DNA of 64,000 nt from Massilia rubra (GTDB lineage Bacteria; Pseudomonadota; Gammaproteobacteria; Burkholderiales; Burkholderiaceae_D): assembly GCF_011682065.1 (NCBI RefSeq), contig NZ_VUYU01000013.1:62001-126000 (forward strand), written 5' to 3'. Below, one piece after another: positions 52,491 to 61,600 of the stretch. The position numbers and the translations under genes are program-made. Each line of letters opens with the position of its first letter. Position 1 is the first letter of the stretch. A model generated the notes under the pieces. It ran no database searches and was not told the origin of the DNA. It saw nothing but the letters and a program-made list of their open reading frames with translations.

Positions 52491-53693
52491 ATGATGGACA
52501 TCGCCCACTTGCATTTTATGGTCGCCGACGGCGACGCAGCGCAGCGCCAGACCCTGATCGACATGCTTGGCCGCCTGGGCGCCACCCGCATCAGCGTGGC
52601 GGCCGACGGCGAGGCCGCGCTGCGCCAGATCGAAGCGCCGGGCGGGCCGCCGATCGACATCGCCGTGATCGACCTGGCCCTGTCCGGGCGCGACGGCCTG
52701 GAGCTGATCCGCGACATCACCGTGCTCAATGCCGGCACGCGGGCGATTATCACCGGTTCCTGCCACGCCAGCCTGCTGTTTTCGGTCGAAAGCCTGGCGC
52801 TCGCGTATGGGCTCGACCTGCTCGGCACCATCCCCAAGCCGCTCACCAGCGGACATCTGGAAGCGGTGCTGTCGCACTACACGCCGCCTGTCGCCCAGGT
52901 ACAGGAGCGGCGCGCGCTGCCGCGTTTCAGCTTTGCCCAGGTGGGCGTGGGCCTGCAGGCGCGCCAGTTCGAACCGTTTTTCCAGCCCAAGATCGAACTG
53001 GCCAGCGGCGAGGTGAAGGGGCTGGAAGTGTTCGCGCGCTGGATCCACCCCGAGCACGGCGTGCTGGGGCCGGCCGCCTTTATCGATGCGCTGGAACAGA
53101 ACCACCGCATCGATTTTCTCGACTGGACCATGATTGAAAGCGCGGCCGAACATTGCCGCGCCTTCCAGGACAAGGGACTTCCCGCCGCGATCTCGCTCAA
53201 CCTGTCGGCCGAAACGATCGGTCACCCGGACTTCTTGCGCCAGATTGGCGTGTGCACCGGCCGCCACGGCGTGGCGCCATCGCTGCTCACGTTTGAATTG
53301 CCCGAATCGGCAGTGCTGACCAACGATCCGAGTTTTCTGGAACGCCTGCTGCGTCTGCGCATGATGGGTTACGGACTGGCGGTGGACGACTACGGCACCG
53401 GGCGCTCGAACGTGCAGCAACTGGCGCGTGTGCCGTTTTCGGAGTTGAAGATCGACCGCAGCTTTGTCGACGGCGCCTCGCGCAAACGCTCGCTGGCGAC
53501 CGTGCTCAGTTCCTGCCTGGGACTGGCGCGCAGCCTTGACCGCAAGTCTTGCGCGGTGGGCGTGGAGACGCGCCAGGATTGGGATTTTTTGCAGGGGCTG
53601 GGCTGCACGTATGCGCAGGGCCACCACATCGCCCGGCCGATGGAGGCGGCGCGCTTTCCGGACTGGCTGGCCGACTGGCGGCAGTTTTTTTAG
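52491..53693 (+). CDS. REC-EAL response regulator (c-di-GMP phosphodiesterase-type)
   Basis: 400 residues. REC domain ~1-125 with acidic pocket (A-D-G-D), phosphate acceptor Asp in I-D-L-A-L-S-G-R-D-G, and Lys in I-P-K-P-L. EAL domain ~155-395 with altered signature L-E-V-F-A-R-W in place of E-A-L-L-R-W, F-E-L-P-E-S, D-D-Y-G-T-G for DDFGTG, K-I-D-R-S-F-V, and a closing G-V-E-T for GVE(T/N). The catalytic Glu and Asp pair are kept, so activity is possible but the A to V and L to F changes leave it uncertain. The layout matches RocR/VieA type proteins. GGAGG precedes the start. Confidence 0.85.
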   Translation: MMDIAHLHFMVADGDAAQRQTLIDMLGRLGATRISVAADGEAALRQIEAPGGPPIDIAVIDLALSGRDGLELIRDITVLNAGTRAIITGSCHASLLFSVESLALAYGLDLLGTIPKPLTSGHLEAVLSHYTPPVAQVQERRALPRFSFAQVGVGLQARQFEPFFQPKIELASGEVKGLEVFARWIHPEHGVLGPAAFIDALEQNHRIDFLDWTMIESAAEHCRAFQDKGLPAAISLNLSAETIGHPDFLRQIGVCTGRHGVAPSLLTFELPESAVLTNDPSFLERLLRLRMMGYGLAVDDYGTGRSNVQQLARVPFSELKIDRSFVDGASRKRSLATVLSSCLGLARSLDRKSCAVGVETRQDWDFLQGLGCTYAQGHHIARPMEAARFPDWLADWRQFF

Positions 53694-53786
53694 CTGTTAC
53701 GTGAGCTCAGCGCGAGGGTTGGGAGTATACATCCGCCGTGCGATACACTATACCGATACTGGCATTCACCTGATCGGAGGTCTGTT

Positions 53787-54020
53787 ATGGCAACCTTGAA
53801 GCACTCACGCGATAAGCCTCGTGTTATCGCTGCGACCGGGCCAGCCGACGCAGTAGCCGACGCAGTAGCCGACGCGGTAGCGGAAGAGCCGATCGAAAAA
53901 CGCCGTGCCCGACGTATGGCTGCTCTAAAGAAGATTGCAGGTATTTGGGCGCAGCGCCCGGATATCCCGGCGGACGGCTTGGACTATCAAAGAGAGTTGA
54001 GATCCGAATGGCGGGATTAG
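53787..54020 (+). CDS. VapB-like antitoxin
   Basis: 77 residues. Upstream partner of a PIN-domain toxin and overlapping it by 13 bases, the usual antitoxin-first order. There is no recognised DNA-binding fold in the first half. Residues 20-33 are A-D-A-V repeated three times from a 12-base tandem repeat, followed by a basic segment (K-R-R-A-R-R-M). The C-terminal W-A-Q-R-P-D-I-P-A-D-G-L-D-Y-Q-R-E-L-R-S-E-W resembles the toxin-binding tails of VapB/Phd-type antitoxins. CGGAGG lies 6 bases before ATG 53787. Confidence 0.7.
   Translation: MATLKHSRDKPRVIAATGPADAVADAVADAVAEEPIEKRRARRMAALKKIAGIWAQRPDIPADGLDYQRELRSEWRD
53844..53879 (+). repeat. Three 12-base tandem repeats in the antitoxin gene
   Basis: GCCGACGCAGTA is repeated at 53844, 53856 and 53868 (one base change in the last), giving in-frame Ala-Asp-Ala-Val units. 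Copy number could change by slippage without frameshift. Confidence 0.85.
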
Positions 54021-54487
54021 TTCTGTTCGACACCAATATCCTGATCGACTGGAGCAAGGGCTACGCGCAAGCGCTAATCGAACTGTCGCATTGGGACAAT
54101 CCGGCCATCAGCGTGATTACCTGGATGGAGCTGTATGGCGGCGCCGACTTGACCGACGTACCGCGATTCGACGAATTCATGGTCGATTTCGGCTTCGAAA
54201 TTATCGAGATCGACGCTGTGATCATGCAGGCGGCAGCAGCCATCATGTCCGAGCGTCGACGCTTGGGTCCTAAAATTGGATTGGCGGACGCGATCATTCA
54301 GGCAACAGCTGACATCAAAAAGCTGACGATCATCACACGCAATACGAAGGATTTCCGGCGGCAGGACGTGCGCGTGCCTTACGAGCTAAAAACGACATCG
54401 ACGGTGACGATTATAAACGTCGACCCTCCTGGAGACACGCCACTCCCGCCACGATCAAGACGGAGTGCGCTGAAGCGTACCAAATAA
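54008..54487 (+). CDS. VapC-like PIN-domain toxin
   Basis: 159 residues, a little long because of a C-terminal tail (~25 residues, P-P-R-S-R-R-S-A-L-K-R). The four acidic PIN residues are visible: Asp in L-F-D-T-N-I-L-I-D-W, Glu in W-M-E-L-Y-G-G, Asp in G-L-A-D-A-I-I-Q-A, and Asp in T-R-N-T-K-D-F-R. PIN toxins are Mg-dependent RNases that cut tRNA or rRNA. Start ATG 54008 overlaps the antitoxin; the longer frame from 53945 is not used. Confidence 0.88.
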   Translation: MAGLVLFDTNILIDWSKGYAQALIELSHWDNPAISVITWMELYGGADLTDVPRFDEFMVDFGFEIIEIDAVIMQAAAAIMSERRRLGPKIGLADAIIQATADIKKLTIITRNTKDFRRQDVRVPYELKTTSTVTIINVDPPGDTPLPPRSRRSALKRTK

Positions 54488-54591
54488 TCGCTTTGCCCAA
54501 AAGCGGTGTACGGCGGAGGATGACTAATTAAGAAGGTAGTCCGCCTCCTGCCGGACTTGGGCCCGTAATAGACTTCCCCGCTGGTTCGCTC

Positions 54592-55641
54592 TTACGCCAC
54601 CATCGACTTCATATCGATGACAAACCGGTAACGCACATCGCTCTTGACGACGCGCTCGTAGGCGTCGTTAATCATTCCGATATCAATGAGTTCGATATCC
54701 GAGGTGATGTTGTGCTTGCCGCAGAAATCGAGCATTTCCTGGGTTTCCTTGATCGAGCCGATCATCGAGCCGGCCAGGGTGCGGCGCGCGCCGATCAGGT
54801 TGAAGGCATTGACCGGCGGCGTGGCCGCGTCGGGCACGCCCACCAGGGTCATGGTGCCGTCGATCTTGAGCAGGCGGATGTAATCGTTCCAGTCGACGGC
54901 AGCACCGACCGTATTGATGATCAGGTCGAACTGGCCGGCCAGCTTTTTGAACGTTTCCTTGTCGCTGGTGGCGTAATAGCTGGCGGCGCCGAAACGCAAG
55001 CCGTCTTCCTGCTTGGACAGCGACTGGCTCAATACCGTTACCTCGGCGCCCATTGCGTGCGCGATTTTCACGCCCATGTGGCCCAGGCCACCCAGGCCGA
55101 TGATGGCGACTTTCTTGCCCGGACCGGCTTTCCAATGGTTCAGCGGCGAATACAGCGTGATGCCGGCGCACAGCAGCGGCGCGGCCTTGTCCAGCGGCAG
55201 ATTGTCGGGAATCGACAGCACGTAGCCTTCCTTGACGACGATGTGGTTGGAATACCCGCCGAAGGTGGGCGTGACGCCGTCAGCCTCCACGCTGTTGTAG
55301 GTCTGGACCAGCCCTGGCATGTATTGCTCCAGATCCACGTGGCGGGTGCCGCAGGTGGTGCAGGAGTCGACGAAGCAGCCGACGCCGACATGGTCGCCCA
55401 CTTTGAATTTGGTGACATCGGCGCCGACGGCGGTGACGACGCCGGCGATTTCGTGCCCCGGCACCATGGGAAAGGTCGCACCGCCCCATTCGTCGCGCGC
55501 CTGGTGGATATCGGAGTGGCAGACGCCGCAAAACTTGATGTCGATGGCCACGTCATCGGCGCGCGGGGCGCGGCGCTCGAATGAGAAAGGGACCAGTTTT
55601 TCCTTGGCGGCCAGCGCCGCGTAACCTCGTGCGAGTGTCAT
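54592..55641 (-). CDS. NAD(P)-dependent zinc alcohol dehydrogenase (YahK/AdhC type)
   Basis: 349 residues, medium-chain family. Catalytic zinc ligands C-G-V-C-H-S-D and P-G-H-E-I-A-G are intact and the cofactor loop reads [13 protein letters not shown]. The structural zinc lobe is odd. The segment [16 protein letters not shown] keeps only two of the usual four Cys (C-x2-C then no third and no fourth). Substrates of relatives are aldehydes and cinnamyl-type alcohols. Single leftward gene. Confidence 0.9.
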   Translation of the reverse strand: MTLARGYAALAAKEKLVPFSFERRAPRADDVAIDIKFCGVCHSDIHQARDEWGGATFPMVPGHEIAGVVTAVGADVTKFKVGDHVGVGCFVDSCTTCGTRHVDLEQYMPGLVQTYNSVEADGVTPTFGGYSNHIVVKEGYVLSIPDNLPLDKAAPLLCAGITLYSPLNHWKAGPGKKVAIIGLGGLGHMGVKIAHAMGAEVTVLSQSLSKQEDGLRFGAASYYATSDKETFKKLAGQFDLIINTVGAAVDWNDYIRLLKIDGTMTLVGVPDAATPPVNAFNLIGARRTLAGSMIGSIKETQEMLDFCGKHNITSDIELIDIGMINDAYERVVKSDVRYRFVIDMKSMVA

Positions 55642-55833
55642 GGGTGATAATCCTGTTTAGATGAGAAGAGGGATGCGTACGGGGGCATTGCGTATCGCCG
55701 CGCCGGTCCGCAGATCGGCTACAGGAACAATATACGCGCTGCCGGGCGATTCGACAGGACTGCACGATGCCCGCGTTCTCACGTCCCTCCATTTTTTGAA
55801 GATGGTAGGGATGGCCTGGCTGGTGTTTGACGG

Positions 55834-56865
55834 TCACAGAAAGTCGAAAGCGCTGAACAGCCTTTTCCACCCGGCGCCGTCGTGCAGGCAAGCGCCGTAT
55901 GGGCCGGCGGTCAGGAGGAATTTGCCATCGGGAGTGACGTCGAGCCGGCCGCTGTTGGTCGCATTCGGCGCGTCGCTCTCCGTGTCGGCCAGCGGCACCA
56001 GTGTTTTGTGTTCGGCGTCGATGAGCCACACGCCTTCCTGGCCACCCAAATACAGCCGGTCGTTAAACCATGCCGAATCGACCGGTTGAAAGCCGGCTGC
56101 AATGTCGGACGTCGCGACGCGGGTCCATTTGCCTTCGCGGCCTGCCCACACGCTTCCATTCAATTCCGTGATATAGACTTGCCCGTCGCCGGCGCAGCAG
56201 ACGGTGTACAGCGGCGCCTTGGTCGGCAAGCGACAGTCATGCCAGGTTTTTCCATCGAATCGCCAGGCATCGCCATCGCCGCCGACGGCGTACATGTCGT
56301 CCGGCGAAAAGGCGCTCATGTCGCGGAATCCCATGCTCATGAAGTAGCTCGACCTGGTTTCGATATCGGGCGGCATGGGGACGCCTTTGCCTTCGCTTCC
56401 CAGCTCGATCCATTGTTCGACGCCGATGCGGCGATAAATCTTGCGGTAGCTCCCCAGGGCAAACACCTGGCCGGCGGCGCGCACCATTTTCCTGACAACG
56501 CCGACGCCGTTTTGATGCGTGCGCATATCGATGACTTCATCGATCGCTCTTTCCGTGTTGTTGCGCTGGGCGCTACCAGAATAGACATTGCTTCTGGTGT
56601 CGACAGCGACATATTCGGCAGGGCTGGTGCCGCGAACAACGGTGCAAAAATTGAAATCTCCCACTTCAACCATGGGCAGCGAACCGACCGTTATCGGCTT
56701 GTCGTACATGACGCTGAGAAGCCGGGTACGCGGCAAGAGATCCCGGTTTTCCTTTTCTTCGATCAGGACCAGGAAAAATCCATGCTCGCGAAAAATGGCG
56801 CAGTCGTGGATTGTGTAGCCGCGCAGGTATTTGTTCCAGGTCGACTCGTTGAAAATGGAATTCAT
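55834..56865 (-). CDS. Predicted beta-propeller-like protein of unknown function
   Basis: About 343 residues after choosing ATG 56865 (N-S-I-F-N-E-S-T-W). The longer reading would start inside the exonuclease gene. The body shows repeating W-R-F-D-G-K-T-W, Y-T-V-C-C-A-G-D-G-Q-V-Y and V-W-L-I-D-A-E blocks, a pattern of blades as in WD40/YCF48-type propellers, and there is no signal peptide. No enzyme motif was recognised. It lies 49 bases downstream of the exonuclease gene on the same strand, so the two are probably co-transcribed. Confidence 0.6.
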   Translation of the reverse strand: MNSIFNESTWNKYLRGYTIHDCAIFREHGFFLVLIEEKENRDLLPRTRLLSVMYDKPITVGSLPMVEVGDFNFCTVVRGTSPAEYVAVDTRSNVYSGSAQRNNTERAIDEVIDMRTHQNGVGVVRKMVRAAGQVFALGSYRKIYRRIGVEQWIELGSEGKGVPMPPDIETRSSYFMSMGFRDMSAFSPDDMYAVGGDGDAWRFDGKTWHDCRLPTKAPLYTVCCAGDGQVYITELNGSVWAGREGKWTRVATSDIAAGFQPVDSAWFNDRLYLGGQEGVWLIDAEHKTLVPLADTESDAPNATNSGRLDVTPDGKFLLTAGPYGACLHDGAGWKRLFSAFDFL

Positions 56866-56914
56866 TGTGTTGTAGATGCCGTAGTCAGGGAAATGCGTCG
56901 TTTGGGCAGGCGCG

Positions 56915-57448
56915 TCAAAAGAACAGGTAAGGCGCCAGATTGGCCATATTGCGCGCGTCGTCGATCCCGCGGTGCGGTTGCCCTTCAAACTCAAGTCCGA
57001 CTTTGGCCAGCGCCTGTTCGAGTCCGCACGGCTTTCGCATGCTCATATTGTCGGCGAAGCGCTTCTTGATGTTGATGTGTTCATCGCCGAACGGATAGCG
57101 AACGTCATGGTACGCACAGTCTTGTCGCAACTGATGCTTGTCGTAGTCGCCCCAGCTGCAAAAAACCGCATCATCGAATGAGGCTATCCAGGTGGAGAAA
57201 CGCTCCATGACGGCGCCAAAGGCGTCGGCGCTGTCCACTTCTTGCTGCGGGATGTTTGTCAGCTGCTTGCAAAAGGCGGTCAGCTGCGTGTGCCGGACTG
57301 GTTTGACGAATGACTGGAACTCGCCGAGCGTGAACGGGCCATTGCCGTGCAAAGCGACCGCACCAATCTCGATGATCTCCATTTCATCCCGCGCAATCTG
57401 TTCGGTGTTGCAGCAGGTTGCCTCGAAATCGACAATGATGTAAGTCAT
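56915..57448 (-). CDS. DEDDh-type 3'-5' exonuclease
   Basis: 177 residues. The exonuclease core begins I-V-D-F-E-A-T (first D-x-E). The second acidic motif sits in S-W-G-D-Y-D-K, and the last motif G-Q-P-H-R-G-I-D-D-A-R-N carries the His and Asp. This set is the ERI-1/KapD-like and RNase T-like group rather than proofreading subunits, and there is no other domain. Target not known. The start at 57448 follows TGGAACC. The upstream reading of 41 codons has no ribosome site. Confidence 0.85.
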   Translation of the reverse strand: MTYIIVDFEATCCNTEQIARDEMEIIEIGAVALHGNGPFTLGEFQSFVKPVRHTQLTAFCKQLTNIPQQEVDSADAFGAVMERFSTWIASFDDAVFCSWGDYDKHQLRQDCAYHDVRYPFGDEHINIKKRFADNMSMRKPCGLEQALAKVGLEFEGQPHRGIDDARNMANLAPYLFF

Positions 57449-57549
57449 GATGGTTCCAGGTTGTGCCGTGCGCGCGTGTCGTCGGCTTGGCCGGCTAGCG
57501 TGCACCAGCGGGTGTTGAGCATGTGAGCGAGCCAGAAGAGCGGGGCACG

Positions 57550-57711
57550 TCATGGCACCACCAGAATACAAATCGGCACCAGTAGCACCGAGAAAAACAG
57601 GCGGTTTCCCTCCCGGCGGTCAACGGCATGCCGGGCAGCGCGGTAAAGACGGCGGGGACTGTATTCGGCAGCTTGCCTCGCCTGAGGAGAGCAAGGATAG
57701 CGCTGTAGCAT
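57550..57711 (-). CDS. Possible 53-residue small membrane protein
   Basis: An open frame of 53 codons starting at ATG 57711. The first half is basic (R-R-L-Y-R-A-A-R-H-A-V-D-R-R-E-G-N-R), followed by a C-terminal hydrophobic run of ~15 residues (L-F-F-S-V-L-L-V-P-I-C-I-L-V-V) ending the protein, as a tail-anchored helix would. There is no convincing ribosome site. It could be a remnant of a larger membrane protein. Weak call. Confidence 0.25.
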   Translation of the reverse strand: MLQRYPCSPQARQAAEYSPRRLYRAARHAVDRREGNRLFFSVLLVPICILVVP

Positions 57712-57736
57712 AATTCACAGATAACAACATTGACGC

Positions 57737-57765
57737 TTGGTAAACTTCCAGTTGTTATGTATAAT
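57737..57765 (+). promoter_or_regulatory. Putative promoter upstream of the EagR-Rhs module
   Basis: TTGGTA (57737-57742), 17 bases, TATAAT (57760-57765), in an AT-rich island. It would transcribe rightward toward the chaperone gene with a ~350-base leader. Confidence 0.5.
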
Positions 57766-58124
57766 ACAATTATAGCAACATGTTGGCGAGGCGGACGACA
57801 TCGCTAAAACCCAGGCTATCGGCTTTTGCGCGGTCGATCTGGTGCGCACGATACCTCCTCGGGTAGGGCAAGAAATCTGGTACATCTGTGCAGTTTTCCT
57901 CGTGCAAGAGTGATCACAGTCCAGAGCGATGAGCCAGCATCGCTCAGCTGCACAAGATGGCCGCCGCGATGCAGCATCGTACGTGCTTGGATCTCTTGCC
58001 ATCATCTTCCTCGACAACATCACGTTGACCTGCGCAGCCAGTGAAAAAGTCGTCACGTCGCTGCGCAGTCAAGTTCCATCGCGGGTTTAGCCCCCCACCT
58101 ATTCTACCAACGATAAACACAGCA

Positions 58125-58601
58125 ATGAGCCAATACAATATCGACGAAGCCAGCTTCGAGCTGCATCCCAGCTTGAAAGACCGCACGGTCAATCAATTCA
58201 TCATCAATGACTCCGGTCCGAGCGATTTCTCTTTCGTTATCTCGCGCGCCGAGGCCTTCACCGAAACGACCGTCGATGCTTTCGCCGATACGCTTGCCAA
58301 CGAGATGCGCAAGGCATTGCCAAAGTTCGAACTGCTCAACAAGCGCGCGCTCGTCGTCGACGGCTCGGCGGCGATGGAATTGTACTTTTCCTGGCGCAAC
58401 GGCGATACCGAAATGCATCAGCGCCAGGTCGCTGTCTTTGTCCAGGCCGCCAGCGCTGACCGTAGCAAGGCATTGCTGCTGACCGGCACCAGTTATGGCG
58501 CCTTCAAGGACGAGTGGAATCTGGCGTTCGAGACCATGCTCGGCAGCATGCGCCTGCACGCGCCAGTGCCAGCTGTGGCCCAGCCGGCGCAGGAGTCCTG
58601 A
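58125..58601 (+). CDS. EagR-type (DUF1795/DcrB) chaperone of the Rhs effector
   Basis: 158 residues. Members of DUF1795 (EagR) bind and shield the N-terminal membrane helices of prePAAR effectors and load them onto VgrG. Visible features are the compact alpha/beta fold with N-Q-F-I-I-N-D-S-G-P-S-D-F-S-F-V-I-S-R-A, a central V-D-G-S-A-A-M-E-L-Y-F-S-W-R, then R-Q-V-A-V-F-V-Q and a terminal L-A-F-E-T-M-L-G-S-M-R-L, typical of this family. ATG 58125 is taken as the start. Its stop is directly followed by the TTG of the Rhs gene, whose ribosome site AGGAG lies inside this gene's 3' end. The gene order chaperone-Rhs is diagnostic. Confidence 0.85.
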   Translation: MSQYNIDEASFELHPSLKDRTVNQFIINDSGPSDFSFVISRAEAFTETTVDAFADTLANEMRKALPKFELLNKRALVVDGSAAMELYFSWRNGDTEMHQRQVAVFVQAASADRSKALLLTGTSYGAFKDEWNLAFETMLGSMRLHAPVPAVAQPAQES

Positions 58602-61600
58602 TTGGGCGCGGCGGCCGGACGTATCGACGATCCCATTGCCCATAGCCATGCCATGGCCGGTCTGGTGGTCGGTTTGGCGCTGGGCGCGGTCGCGGGCGTG
58701 GTGGCGGCCGCGCTGGTTGGTGTCGCCGTCATCGCCACCGGCGGCCTGGCCCTGGTCGCCGTCGCTGGGGTGGTGGCGGCAGCGGCCGGTGGCGCTGGTG
58801 TCGGGGAAGTGATCGGTTCGATGGACATAACGAGCCAGATATTCGGCGCCAACGTGACCGGGCTGGTCAAGACCGGCTCGCCGAACGTGTTTGCGAACGG
58901 CAAGGCGGTGGCACGTGCCCAGGTCGATGTCGCCGCCTGCTCCAGCCACGCCCCCACGCCCCAGCTTGTGGCGGAAGGCTCGTCCACGGTGTTCGTCAAC
59001 GGCAAGCCCTTTGCCCGCGTGGGCGACATGATTCTGTGCAGCGCAAAGATACAGTCCGGCTCGCCCAATGTCTTCGTGGGCGGCCCGACGGACACCACGA
59101 TGGCAGAACTGATCACGCCCGAGGTCTCGGACGAGGTGCATATGGCACTGCTGGTCGCAGGCGTGGGCGCCGGCTTGTTGGTGGCCGGCCCGGTGGTCGT
59201 GGGCGTCGCACTGGTGGGCGGCTACGTGGGCGGTGCGGTCGGCGCTTGGGCCGGTGGCGTGCTGTTCGGCAAAGGTTCGGACGGCCAGAAGGCGATGATG
59301 CTGCTTGGCGCCTGGCGCGGGGGCGCGTGGGGCGCCAAGTTAGGGACTGGCGTTGGCAACAGGGTCATTGCCGATCCGAAGACACCGGCCACTGCCTTTA
59401 TTAAAGAAGGCTTGCCCGGCATGAAGAAATTCAACGCCGCCAAGGAACGGCCGGACGAGACCATCTGCAAGTGCGGCGATCCGATCGACGTCGTCACGGG
59501 CAATGTCATCCTGGAACAGCCCGATATTGCCTTGCCGGGCGCATTGCCGATCGTTCTGCGCCGCCTGCACAACTCGGGCAATCCGAGTGGCACGGTATTC
59601 GGCAAAGCCTGGGCCAGCACCTGGGGCCAATGGATCGAAGTCGTCGGCGAGGCGGAGCTGGTGTTCCATGCCGAGGACGGCGCATCGATGCGTTTCGACA
59701 TGCCGGAGCCGGGCGCGAGCGTCACCCATTGCGTCTATCAAGCTTACAGCGTGACCCGGCGTGACGACCACTTCTTGCTCGAGCAGCGGCACCAGCCTAC
59801 TTTGCGTTTTGATCAGCGCAACGCGAGCCACTGGCATCTGTCGGCCATTACTGACCGCAACGCCAACCAGATTGGGCTGGTCTACGACGGCGCGGTGCTG
59901 ACCGAGGTGCGCCACAGCGGTGGCACGCGGCTCAAGGTCGATGCCAGCGAGCACGCCATCAGCCGCATCAGTTTGCTGGAAGCGAACGGCGCACTGACCA
60001 CACTGGTCAGCTACACTTACCATGATGATGGCGAGCTGTCAGCTATCGTCAACAGCAGCGGCTTGCCGCTTACCTACACCTATGACGATGCCCATCGCCT
60101 GACGCGTTGGCAAGATCGTAATGGCGTGTGGATTGGCTACCGTTACGATGCCAAGGGGCGTTGCGAGCAGACCAGCGGCGGTCGAGGCGGCCACATGACC
60201 GGCGGCTTCGTCTACGACGACGAGCGCAAGGTCAACACGTACACCGATTCACTGGGTCACCCGACCGAATTCCACTACAACGACGCACTCCAGGTCATCA
60301 AGCAAGTCGATGCCCGCGGCGGAGTCAGCCAGTTCGACTACGACGCGCACTACAACCTGGTCACTGCGCTCACGCCGGGCGAGGCGGTTCTGCGCTGGGC
60401 ATACGATGCGCGTGGCAATATGGTCGGGCACATCGATGCGTTGAGCAAAGAAACGGTGGTGAACTACAACCAGCTCGACTTTCCGGTCGCCGTGACCTCG
60501 CCGGATGGCAAGCGCGTTGAGCGCGTGTACGATGAACGCGGCAACCTGGTCCAGGTCGGAGAGAGCGGCGCGTGGACGCGCTTCGAGCATGACGCGCACG
60601 GTAATGTGCTGCGCGTCATCAATCCAGCCGGTGCCACGGCCGCCTTCGCGCACGATCAGCGCGGTTTGCTGACCAGTGCCACCGATTGGCTGGGCAACCC
60701 GACCCGGCTCACGCGCGACGCCTTTGGCCGCGTTACCGCGCGCACCGACCCGCATCAAAATACCAGCCACTATGTTTACAACGTCGAAGGGAAGGCGCTG
60801 GAGATCGCTTTGCCGGACGGTGCGCGTCACCTCGCCAAGTACGATCCCGAAGGCAATTGCATCGTCCGTACCGATGCGCTGGGCAATGTGACACGCCATG
60901 CTTATGGCGCCTTCGACAGGCTGACACAGACCACCGAGGCCAACGGCGCCGTCACGCGCTACGAGTACGATACCGAGCTGCGCCTGGTTGCCGTTATCAA
61001 CCCGACCGGCGAGCGCTGGAGCTATGCGAGAAACGCTACCGGCGATGTGATTGCGGAAACCGATTTTGCCGGTCGCAAGGTCGAATACGACGTCGATGCC
61101 GACGGTCTGGTTATCGGGAAACGCACGCCTTCGGGCCAGCACACGCGTTACCGGCGCAACCACGCCGGCCAGTTGCTTGAGCAGATCGCCAGCGAGGGTA
61201 GCACCCACTATACTTACGATGCGCTGGGTCGCTTGAGCAGTGCCGTCAACGCCGACAGCGACATCCGCTTCGAGCGCGATGACCAGGGCCGCGTTGTCAG
61301 GGAAACCCAGAACGGCCGCAGCATCACCAGCGATTACGACCTGATGGGCCGGCGCACCGAGCGCGCCAGTTCCTGCGGGCATAGCAGCGTTTGGGAATTC
61401 GACGCCAACAGCCTGCCGATTGAGTTGACGCTGCCGGATGCGCAGACGTTCAGTTTCCTTCATGACAGCAGCGGGCGCGAAACGGGTCGTCAATTGCCGG
61501 GTGGCGTCCGTATCGACCAGCAATATGATCAGCTCAATCGTCTGACCCGTCAGTGGACTGGCATCGGGGCGGACAAAGGCGGTCAGGCGCGCACGCTGCA

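Larger units (their letters stand above)
57449..58124. other. 676-base spacer before the Rhs module
   Basis: No gene of known family. It holds a small leftward frame (57550-57711) and a promoter-like pair (57737-57765), both listed separately. The rest has stop codons in all frames at short intervals. A 113-codon leftward frame at 57715-58056 is judged spurious because it is rich in Cys/Arg/Ser with no start context. Confidence 0.55.

Noticed and set aside
53844-53879. Short repeats as a possible CRISPR
   Set aside because: Three adjacent in-frame 12-base units with no spacers; simple tandem repeat in a coding gene.
57715-58056. 113-codon leftward frame before the Rhs module
   Set aside because: Cys- and Arg-rich, lacks start context and overlaps the predicted promoter.
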